Below, one piece after another: positions 1 to 5,989 of a stretch of DNA of 64,000 bases. The notes under the pieces were generated by a model. The model was not told the DNA's origin. It searched no databases and saw only the letters and a program-made list of their open reading frames with translations. How positions within the stretch are numbered: the first letter of the stretch is position 1; every line of letters starts with the position of its first letter. Origin of the DNA: Actinoallomurus sp040655075 (GTDB lineage: Bacteria; Actinomycetota; Actinomycetes; Streptosporangiales; Streptosporangiaceae). The translations under genes and the position numbers were made by a program. The stretch lies in the NCBI RefSeq assembly GCF_040655075.1, contig NZ_JBFAJC010000006.1, positions 256,990-320,989 on the forward strand, given 5' to 3'.

Positions 1-448
1 CGGGGTCGGCGGACAGGTCGAGGGGGTACAGGGTGATCACCGGGATCGTGCGGGTGGTCTTCTCCTGGTACGCGCGGAAGCCGGGTTCGAGCGCGCACTG
101 GCGCTCGTACCAGTGGTCCCGCTCCTCACCCTCGAGGACCACCGCCCGGGTGGCGAGCGTACGGACGCCGTCCGCGGTGCCGATCTCGAGCGTGACCTGC
201 GGGTTCGCCACGATGTTGTGGTACCACTGCGGGTGTTCCGAGCTGCCGGCGTTGGAGCCGAAGACGAGGTGGCGGTCTCCGTCGCGCAGGTGGACGACCG
301 GGGTGGTGCGGGGCCGTCCGGTCTTCCGGCCCGCCGTGGTGATCAGCACGAGGGGTACGCCGTCGAACATCCCTCCGACCTTGCCGTTGTTCGCGCGGAA
401 CTCCTCAATGATCCGTTCGTTGAGGGTCGCTGTGGGCGTCGCGTTCAT
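1..448 (-). CDS. Deazaflavin (F420)-dependent nitroreductase family protein, 3' end cut by window
   Basis: The minus-strand frame opens with ATG at 446-448 and is still open at base 1, so at least 149 residues are visible and the C-terminus is missing. The visible part has the split-barrel layout of DDN/F420H2-dependent oxidoreductases: a GRKTGRPRTTPVVHL stretch near residue 40, then a DGDRHLVFGSNAGS segment and a HPQWYHNI motif. Such proteins reduce quinones or nitro compounds with reduced F420. It is divergent from a MarR gene, with palindromic sites between them, so repression by that MarR is likely. The substrate cannot be told. Confidence 0.85.
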   Translation of the reverse strand, partial: MNATPTATLNERIIEEFRANNGKVGGMFDGVPLVLITTAGRKTGRPRTTPVVHLRDGDRHLVFGSNAGSSEHPQWYHNIVANPQVTLEIGTADGVRTLATRAVVLEGEERDHWYERQCALEPGFRAYQEKTTRTIPVITLYPLDLSADP

Positions 449-499
449 GGAGACCTCCACCGGAGGGGTGTCCGGTACGGTGTGGCTGCCGTGGGAATG

Positions 500-533
500 T
501 TTGCTTTGAAAGCAAATATGATTTGATCGCAAA
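500..533. promoter_or_regulatory. Two operator-like palindromes between the nitroreductase and marR genes
   Basis: Bases 500-516 form a perfect 8+1+8 palindrome (TTTGCTTT G AAAGCAAA). Bases 522-533 (TTTGATCGCAAA) carry the same TTTG...CAAA ends. A good -10 box, TATGAT at 517-522, lies between them and faces the MarR gene. Site placement over a divergent promoter is typical of MarR autoregulation. Binding is inferred. Confidence 0.65.
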
Positions 534-554
534 CGTATATGGGTGATCGCGGGG

Positions 555-1022
555 ATGTCAACGGAGCCGGAGCCCGGCCTGGGCGCGGACGAGGCGGTCC
601 GGGCCATGCTGTTGCTGATGCCACGTCTGGCCGCACGGCTGAAGCGCACGCCGATCCCCGAACGACTACGGTCCTTCAACCTCGCGCCACGGCACCTGTC
701 GCTGCTGTCGTACCTGCTGTTCGACGGGCCGATGGTGGTCGGTGAGCTCGCCGCCCGGCTGCAGGTCGCCCCGACCACCGTCAGCCTCATGGTCAGCGAC
801 CTGACCAAGCAGGGGGTACTGCAGCGCCGCTCCGACCCCCGCGACGCGCGGCGCACGATCGTGGACCTCACCGAGGACCCCGAGACCCGCGCGGCGATCG
901 AGAGCTGGCTCGCCGGCGGGGCCACGGCCTGGCGCGCCGCGTTCGAGCCGCTGTCCCCGGAAGAGCGTGCGCTGTTCGTCCGGACCATCGAGACGTACGA
1001 GGCCGGCGCCTCCGGCGGTTGA
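555..1022 (+). CDS. MarR family transcriptional regulator
   Basis: This 155-residue protein has a winged helix: VGELAARLQVAPTTVSLMVS as recognition region (about residues 60-80), then the SDPRDARRTIVDLT wing typical of MarR. It probably represses itself and the divergent F420-type nitroreductase through the palindromes at 500-533. ATG at 555 is preferred to an in-frame GTG at 543 because GGGTGA at 541-546 is a well-spaced ribosome-binding site for it. The ligand is unknown. Confidence 0.88.
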   Translation: MSTEPEPGLGADEAVRAMLLLMPRLAARLKRTPIPERLRSFNLAPRHLSLLSYLLFDGPMVVGELAARLQVAPTTVSLMVSDLTKQGVLQRRSDPRDARRTIVDLTEDPETRAAIESWLAGGATAWRAAFEPLSPEERALFVRTIETYEAGASGG

Positions 1023-1049
1023 CCTTCAAGCGGGTCGAAGGCCCACGAT
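1019..1049 (+). promoter_or_regulatory. MerR-type promoter with 19-bp spacer
   Basis: TTGACC at 1019-1024 and CACGAT at 1044-1049 are separated by 19 bp, the over-long spacing typical of MerR-activated promoters. The spacer carries a dyad: CCTTC at 1023-1027 and GAAGG at 1037-1041. It lies directly before the MerR-clamp fusion gene, so autoregulation is expected. Transcription would start close to the ATG at 1057. Confidence 0.6.
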
Positions 1050-1056
1050 GGCCGCC

Positions 1057-2124
1057 ATGGACGACACCGGAACGCTGCTGAGCATCGGGGCCTTCGCCCG
1101 CCGGGTGGGGCTGAGCCCGAGCGCGCTGCGGTTCTACGACGACTGCGACCTCCTGCGACCCGCCCACGTGGACGGCGCGACGGGATACCGGTACTACGCC
1201 CCGGACCAGGAGTCCCGGGCCGTCCTCGTACGGCGGCTCCGCGAGGCCGGGCTGCCGCTGGTCGATGCCTCGGCCGTGCTCGACGGCGACCCTGACGAGG
1301 CCCGCGCCGTCCTGGCCGCGCACGCGCGCCGGACCCGCGAGACGGCGACGGCGGCCCAGGCGGCGATCGACGCGATCCTCCGCGACCTCTCCGGTCCCCC
1401 AGGAGGTGCGGAAGCCCGCGTCGGCGGCCCGGAACTGGCCGGCGCCGTCCGGCAGGTCGTTCCGTCGGCGGCCCATGGCGAGGCCCGAGAGGAGTTCCCT
1501 GTGCTCGGCTGCGTGCTGGTCGAGATCACCGGGCAGGAGGTACGCCTGGTGGCCACCGACCGGTACCGGCTGGCCGTCCGCGCGCTCCGCCCGAGCGTCG
1601 TCACCGGCGGCCCGCACCAGGCGCTGGTCGACACCGCCGCCCTGACGGAGATCGCGTCCTGGGCCGTACGGCTGCCGGAGGTGGGCATCGAGATCGACGG
1701 CCGGGGCGCCTGGGCGTACGGCGACGGCGACCGTCGGGTGATCCCGGTGACGGACGGGACGTTCCCCTCCTACCGGGTCATCCTCGACGAGCGCCCGGCC
1801 GCCCGGCACCGGTTGATCATCGAGCGGGACGCCCTCCGTACGGTGCTCGCGCGTGACGCGGACGGGCCGGTCACCCTCCGGGCGGACGACGGGCAGGGCC
1901 TGGTCGTACGCCGCGGATCGGACGAGACCCCGCTCCGTGCCATCCGTACGGGGCCGCCGGTGCGCATCGCCTTCGACCCGAAGGTGCTCCTCCCGGCGGT
2001 CGACGCCAGTGTGGGCCCCGACGTGCTGCTGGAGATCTCCTCGGCGACGCACCCGGTCGTCGTCCGCTCCGCCGACCAGGGCGGCTTCACCACCGTCGTC
2101 ATGCCAGTCCACGAAGGCGCCTGA
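1057..2124 (+). CDS. MerR regulator fused to DNA polymerase III beta (sliding clamp)-like domains
   Basis: The protein has about 355 residues. Residues ~8-75 are a MerR DNA-binding domain (LSIGAFARRVGLSPSALRFY, then GYRYY). A short helical linker follows. From ~118 to the end it resembles clamp domains 2 and 3 of DnaN: ATDRYRLAVRAL near 165, DGTFPSYR near 232, and a closing TVVMPV strand. It is not the replicative clamp, which has three domains and no HTH. In MerR proteins the C-terminal part senses the signal, so the clamp fold may be a ligand or partner sensor (inference). The start at 1057 fits the promoter at 1019-1049; ATG at 1048 is an alternative. A TPR gene follows after 20 nt. Confidence 0.85.
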   Translation: MDDTGTLLSIGAFARRVGLSPSALRFYDDCDLLRPAHVDGATGYRYYAPDQESRAVLVRRLREAGLPLVDASAVLDGDPDEARAVLAAHARRTRETATAAQAAIDAILRDLSGPPGGAEARVGGPELAGAVRQVVPSAAHGEAREEFPVLGCVLVEITGQEVRLVATDRYRLAVRALRPSVVTGGPHQALVDTAALTEIASWAVRLPEVGIEIDGRGAWAYGDGDRRVIPVTDGTFPSYRVILDERPAARHRLIIERDALRTVLARDADGPVTLRADDGQGLVVRRGSDETPLRAIRTGPPVRIAFDPKVLLPAVDASVGPDVLLEISSATHPVVVRSADQGGFTTVVMPVHEGA

Positions 2125-2144
2125 GCCCGCGCGAAGGGAGAACC

Positions 2145-2795
2145 ATGAACCCGGACAATCCGGTCGTACGGCTGTGCGCGGAAGGCATGCGCGCGGAGGC
2201 CGACGGCAGAGCCGCCGACGCCCACGACCTCTTCGAGAAGGCCTGGGAGACGGCCACCGACGACTACGAGGCCTGCGTCGCCGCGCACTACCTCGCCCGG
2301 CACCAGCCGACCCCCGAGGACACGCTCCACTGGAACCGGGAATGCCTCGCCCGCGCGGACAAGGTCGGCGACGAACGCGTCCGCGGCTTCTACCCGTCCC
2401 TGCACATCAACCTGGGAACGGCGTACCGCGACCTCGGCGACCTCACCAAGGCACGCGAACACTTCCTCCTCGCCGCCGCGTGCGTCGACGACGCGCCTCA
2501 GGGCCAGTACGGCGACTGGAACCGATTCGCGATCGCCGAGGGCCTACGCTCGACCGGCGGCCTGGAGCACCGCCCCGCCGACGACCTCCTGCCGGACCTG
2601 CTGACCCGGCTCTGCGCCCGCGCCGACCTCAAGGCACTCGGCCTGATCCTGCCCGCCTACCTGGGCGACCTCGGCACCGACACCGACCGCGTCCGCCTGA
2701 CGACCGCGCTGCACATGGTCCACGCCGCGAGATGGCTGCCGGACGCCGACCAAACCACCATCGGCCAGGCGATCGCCACCCTCTCCATGCCCTGA
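2145..2795 (+). CDS. Tetratricopeptide-like hypothetical protein
   Basis: This soluble 216-residue helical protein has TPR-like repeats: AEADGRAADAHDLFEKAWET near residue 17 and NLGTAYRDLGDLTKAREHF near 88. No catalytic motif is visible. It begins 20 nt after the MerR-clamp gene with a GAAGGGAG ribosome-binding site, so the two are probably co-transcribed. A role as protein partner of that regulator is possible but unproven. Confidence 0.7.
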   Translation: MNPDNPVVRLCAEGMRAEADGRAADAHDLFEKAWETATDDYEACVAAHYLARHQPTPEDTLHWNRECLARADKVGDERVRGFYPSLHINLGTAYRDLGDLTKAREHFLLAAACVDDAPQGQYGDWNRFAIAEGLRSTGGLEHRPADDLLPDLLTRLCARADLKALGLILPAYLGDLGTDTDRVRLTTALHMVHAARWLPDADQTTIGQAIATLSMP

Positions 2796-2930
2796 CGAGA
2801 GATGCTTCGGCGGCATCTTCCCGATCACGCGTCGAGCCCGGTGCGAGGTCGGCCATCGGTCCCCCGTCGACGTGGTTATACGCTGGGTGACCAGCCCGTA
2901 TTCGCAGGTCAGGTCGGATCGGGAGGGACC

Positions 2931-2960
2931 ATGGCAGCGGAGGCTGCACGCCGGGGATGA
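2931..2960 (+). CDS. Possible nine-codon leader peptide coupled to the kinase-like gene
   Basis: ATG at 2931 is preceded by GGGAGGG at 2921-2927 and encodes MAAEAARRG. Its TGA (2958-2960) overlaps the ATG of the next gene (2957) as ATGA. The downstream gene has no comparable ribosome-binding site of its own, so translational coupling through this mini-ORF is plausible. No protein evidence exists. Confidence 0.3.
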   Translation: MAAEAARRG

Positions 2961-4165
2961 TGGCCGTGCCGAGGAGACTGCTTCGACAGCTGGGGATGAT
3001 CTGGGATCGGCTGTACGCCCCGGAGCCAGATCATGAAGAGCTCCGGCGGATCGTGGCACGCGAGGGAGCCTTTCGGCGCGTCGCGACCCTGGTGGCCGCA
3101 GGCGCCTCACCGTCGGCGGTCTTCACGGCGGTAGCCGGCGAAATGGGCGGGCTGCTCGGGGCGGACTATACGACGATCACGCGTTACCGGGCAGACCGGA
3201 CGCTCACCCTGGTCGCCAAGTGGAACAGTCCCGACCTCCCGGAGCTCGACGTCCCCTTCGGAGGCCGCTGGGTCGTCGCACCGCGCACGCTGGGGGGGAT
3301 CGTGGTGGAGACGCGATGGCCGGCGCGTCTGACCGTGGCCTGCAGCGAGAGTGCTTTCGGTCCCTGGGCCAGGGCGCATGGCCTGGGAGTCGGTGTGGCC
3401 GGTCCCATCACGGTCGAGGACCGGCTGTGGGGAGTGATCACGACGCTGTACCGGGAGACCAACTCGCCGCCCGATGACGCCGAACGGAGTATGGGCGAGT
3501 TCGTGCAGCTGCTGAACTGCGCGATCGCGGAGGCCGACGCCCACGCGGAGCTGATCGCCTGCCACGCCGGCATGGTCACGGCCGCCGACGCCGTACGCCA
3601 ACGCGTCGCGGCCGATCTGAGCGATGGACCACAGCAGAGTCTGGAGGCGCTCACCGTGCAGCTTCAGGAGGCGAAGTCTGGAATCTCGGATGAGGAGCTC
3701 CGACGAAGTCTGTCCCGGTTCGCCGAGGAGGCGTCGGAGATCGACGGTCGGCTTCGGCAGGTCTCCAGGGACCTGCGGTCCGCGGTCTCGGCGAACGGTG
3801 GATTGGCGGCCACCCTCGAGGCGCTCACCCGCCGCTGCCCAGTGCCCGTCGATCTCAACGTCCCGTCCGGTGAGGACCTGGCCGAACAGGTCGAGATGAC
3901 CGTTTATCACATCGTTGCGGAGGCGCTGCTGAACGCGATCCAGCACGCCCACGCCTCCGCGGTCCGCATCGATCTCACCAGGGCCGGCGAGGGGATCCGG
4001 CTGTCGATCAGCGACGACGGTATCGGGGGCGCCCACCCTCTAGACGATGAGTCCGGGCTCGCCGCTCTCAAGAAGCGAATCGAGGTGCTCGGCGGAACGC
4101 TCCAGGTCGAGAGTCCGGTCGGGGAAGGGACGTCGCTGTCCGTCACGCTTCCGTGTTCCGCATGA
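2957..4165 (+). CDS. GAF-domain, NarX/DesK-like sensor protein lacking the phospho-acceptor histidine
   Basis: The 402-residue soluble protein has a GAF domain (~35-185), a dimerisation helix pair (~205-275) and a HATPase_c domain (~295-400). N-box AEALLNAIQHAHAS, G1 ISDDGIGGA and G2 VGEGTSLSVTLP are all present. The dimerisation motif reads RVAADLSDGPQQSL: residue 222 is Ser (codon AGC at 3620-3622) where NarX/DesK-type kinases have the phosphorylated His. ATP binding looks intact but autophosphorylation on His looks impossible. No response regulator is adjacent. It may be a pseudokinase, or may regulate by GAF/ATP binding alone. Confidence 0.8.
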   Translation: MMAVPRRLLRQLGMIWDRLYAPEPDHEELRRIVAREGAFRRVATLVAAGASPSAVFTAVAGEMGGLLGADYTTITRYRADRTLTLVAKWNSPDLPELDVPFGGRWVVAPRTLGGIVVETRWPARLTVACSESAFGPWARAHGLGVGVAGPITVEDRLWGVITTLYRETNSPPDDAERSMGEFVQLLNCAIAEADAHAELIACHAGMVTAADAVRQRVAADLSDGPQQSLEALTVQLQEAKSGISDEELRRSLSRFAEEASEIDGRLRQVSRDLRSAVSANGGLAATLEALTRRCPVPVDLNVPSGEDLAEQVEMTVYHIVAEALLNAIQHAHASAVRIDLTRAGEGIRLSISDDGIGGAHPLDDESGLAALKKRIEVLGGTLQVESPVGEGTSLSVTLPCSA

Positions 4166-4194
4166 CCGCGGCTCGGGTCGAGTGAGGCGGGACG

Positions 4195-4396
4195 TCAGCG
4201 GCGGGCCGTGTGGTGGTCGACGATCCGGCGCAGCAGGGCGGTGAGCTGCTCGCGTTCGGGGCCGAGAGAGGGGCGAGGAGGGCGTCCTGGATCTCGGTCA
4301 CTCACCTACCAGCCGGCCGCTGTGGATCGACGCCTGCCCGAGCAGCCGGCTGGGCGCCTGCCGCAGGAGCGTGGGCGTCGTTTCGTCGGCCGTCAT
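4195..4396 (-). pseudogene. Decayed MarR-type regulator gene
   Basis: Reading from ATG at 4394-4396 gives a MarR-like N-terminus (MTADETTPTLLRQAPSRLLG, then QASIHSGRLVGE) and a stop. About 60 nt further on, in another frame, comes a MarR-like C-terminus (EREQLTALLRRIVDHHTARR) ending at the TCA at 4195-4197. The whole HTH core is missing, so this is an internal deletion plus frameshift. Operator-like repeats remain just upstream at 4414-4469. Assignment rests on the two ends only. Confidence 0.6.
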
Positions 4397-4413
4397 GGGG
4401 CGCAGTCTAGCCG

Positions 4414-4469
4414 TTGGTCATTCCAATGAATGATGGTACCGTTGGCAATACCAATGTTGGCCAGGCCAA
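4414..4469. promoter_or_regulatory. Three TTGG-N5-CCAA operator-like palindromes
   Basis: Identical half-sites with 5-nt centres occur at 4414-4426, 4442-4454 and 4457-4469. They fill the space between the decayed marR gene and the NTF2-like gene (start 4486). Their symmetry and position fit binding sites of the lost regulator. A 17-nt stretch at 4414-4430 recurs with two mismatches at 12638-12654. Confidence 0.6.
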
Positions 4470-4485
4470 TGAATTGAGGTATGTC

Positions 4486-4881
4486 ATGGAACGGTCCGAC
4501 TCTGCCGAGCTCGTCGAGCTTGTCACCCGCCTCGGGACCTGGCTGGACGAGAAGCGATTCGACGAGGCGCGCACGATCTTCACCGAGGACGCGAGCGCGG
4601 ACACCCTGGGCGGCACGGTGCACGGCGTCGACGCCCTCGCCGCCCAGGCTCACCGATCGCACCCGGACGACGTGGCGACCCAGCACTTCATCACCAACCC
4701 CCGCATCGAGGTGGACGGCGACCGTGCCGCCATCGACGCCAACCTCCTCGTCGTCTTCGCGGCACCCACGGGACAGCGGATCCTCGGCGAGCGGTACCGG
4801 CTCGAGGCCGCCCGCACCGCCGGCGGGTGGCGGATCTCCCGCGTGGCGGCCAACCCGATCTGGGAGTTCTCCCCGGCCTGA
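4486..4881 (+). CDS. Nuclear transport factor 2 (NTF2)-like / SnoaL-like family protein
   Basis: The 131-residue protein has the alpha+beta cone fold pattern: helix LVELVTRLGTWLDEKRFDEARTIF (split here as LVELVTRLGTWL and DEKRFDEARTIF), then FTEDASADT, and the strand pattern of polyketide-cyclase-like or steroid-isomerase-like proteins. Such folds bind small hydrophobic ligands or act as isomerases. The start at 4486 is set by GAGG at 4475-4478. It lies behind the three palindromes at 4414-4469, divergent from a broken marR, so it may now be constitutive or under a related regulator. The substrate is unknown. Confidence 0.75.
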   Translation: MERSDSAELVELVTRLGTWLDEKRFDEARTIFTEDASADTLGGTVHGVDALAAQAHRSHPDDVATQHFITNPRIEVDGDRAAIDANLLVVFAAPTGQRILGERYRLEAARTAGGWRISRVAANPIWEFSPA

Positions 4882-4911
4882 GCCTGAGCGCGGTGGACGG
4901 CGACACACGCG

Positions 4912-4943
4912 GTTGACCTTGCCGTTACGTCAACTCCTATCGT
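4912..4943 (+). promoter_or_regulatory. MerR-type promoter of the TipA-like gene
   Basis: TTGACC (4913-4918) and TATCGT (4938-4943) are 19 bp apart. A perfect inverted repeat, GTTGAC at 4912-4917 and GTCAAC at 4929-4934, overlaps the -35 and spacer, as in tipA promoters. Autoactivation by the gene at 4992 is expected. Confidence 0.7.
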
Positions 4944-4991
4944 CGAAGACGCGGCCGGAGAGCCCGGCCGCATCGGTGAATGGGACGGATC

Positions 4992-5750
4992 ATGGCCTGG
5001 TCGATCGCTCATGTCGCTCGGATGTCCGGGGTGACCTCGCGGACGCTCCGGCACTACGACGAGATCGGTCTGCTCGCCCCCGCGTACGTCGGAGTCAACG
5101 GCTACCGCTACTACGAGGACGAGCAACTGCTGCGACTCCAGCAGATCCTGGTGCTACGGGAGCTGGGCGTCGGGCTGGCCGACATCGCCGAGGCGATCGA
5201 CTCGGAGCCGAGTACGGTCGCGGCGCTGCGCCGCCACCACACCCGGCTGCTGGCCGAACGCGACCGGCTCGGCACGCTCGCCGACACCGTGGCCCGCACC
5301 ATCGCCGAACTCGAAGGAGGAGGTGACATCATGGCACCGAAGATCAACCGTCCGGAGAACCTCTTCACGGGGTTCGACCCCTCGCAGTACGAGGACGAGG
5401 CCCGCGAGCGGTGGCCGGAGCAGTACGAGCAGAGCCGCCAGGCCGCGGCCGGGTTCACGCCGGAGCAGATGGAGACCGCGCAGCGGGAGATGACCGCGCA
5501 CATGGTCCGGATGGCCGAGCTGAAGGTCGCCGGTGCGGCGGCGGACGACCCGTTGGTCCTGGACGAGGTCGACTGGCACTACCGGTCGATCAGCCGGTTC
5601 TGGCAGCCCGACGCCTGCGCGTACACGGGTCTCGGGAAGATGTACGTGGATGACGCGCGGTTCCGCGACAACTACGAGAACATCACCGAAGGCCTGGCCG
5701 AGTTCCAGCGTGACGCGATGGCCGCGTACGCCCGCGCCCGGCTGAGCTGA
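4992..5750 (+). CDS. TipA-like MerR regulator with TipAS drug-binding domain
   Basis: The 252-residue protein has a MerR HTH (AHVARMSGVTSRTLRHYDEI, residues ~5-25), GYRYY, a long coiled linker (LRRHHTRLLAERDRLGTLAD) and a C-terminal TipAS domain (~115-250) with FDPSQYEDEARERW. TipA proteins bind thiopeptides and other drugs through TipAS and activate their own promoter. A strong internal ribosome-binding site precedes Met at 5331, so free TipAS-like domain may also be made. ATG at 4992 is chosen; ATG at 4980 is possible. A MerR-type promoter sits at 4913-4943. Confidence 0.9.
   Translation: MAWSIAHVARMSGVTSRTLRHYDEIGLLAPAYVGVNGYRYYEDEQLLRLQQILVLRELGVGLADIAEAIDSEPSTVAALRRHHTRLLAERDRLGTLADTVARTIAELEGGGDIMAPKINRPENLFTGFDPSQYEDEARERWPEQYEQSRQAAAGFTPEQMETAQREMTAHMVRMAELKVAGAAADDPLVLDEVDWHYRSISRFWQPDACAYTGLGKMYVDDARFRDNYENITEGLAEFQRDAMAAYARARLS
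5314..5333 (+). promoter_or_regulatory. Internal ribosome-binding site for a TipAS-like short product
   Basis: AAGGAGGAGGTGA at 5314-5326 is an almost ideal Shine-Dalgarno sequence, 4-7 nt before an in-frame ATG at 5331 that opens the TipAS domain (MAPKINRPENLFTGFDPSQY). In Streptomyces, TipAL and TipAS come from such nested starts. The predicted short product is 139 residues. Confidence 0.65.
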
Positions 5751-5777
5751 CGGTCTCCCCGGCCGAGACGGCCGGTA

Positions 5778-5805
5778 TCCCGGAGGAGCTGCAGATCCTC
5801 CGGGA
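5778..5805. terminator. Hairpin terminator after the TipA-like gene
   Basis: Perfect 10-bp stem: TCCCGGAGGA (5778-5787) and TCCTCCGGGA (5796-5805), loop of 8 nt. It lies 27 nt after the stop codon. No U tract follows, as is common in actinobacteria. Confidence 0.6.
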
Positions 5806-5989
5806 GGCGGCTCGGGAGAGCCGCGAATAAATGAGCTGCCCCCTCGCGAGCCCCTTGTTAGGCTCCGGCCGCATCGGCGTCGCGTGGACGCCGTCGTCGT
5901 CCGTACGAGGAATGGGGGCTCGGCGATGCGCCAGTGGTCACAGGTCATCACGACAGAGGATCACTCGGCGGCATCGAGGACGACACTTC

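Noticed and set aside
868..2112. Long minus-strand open frame opposite the MerR-clamp gene
   Set aside because: Its translation is low-complexity Arg/Gly/Asp-rich with no domain; it is a GC-driven shadow of the plus-strand gene.
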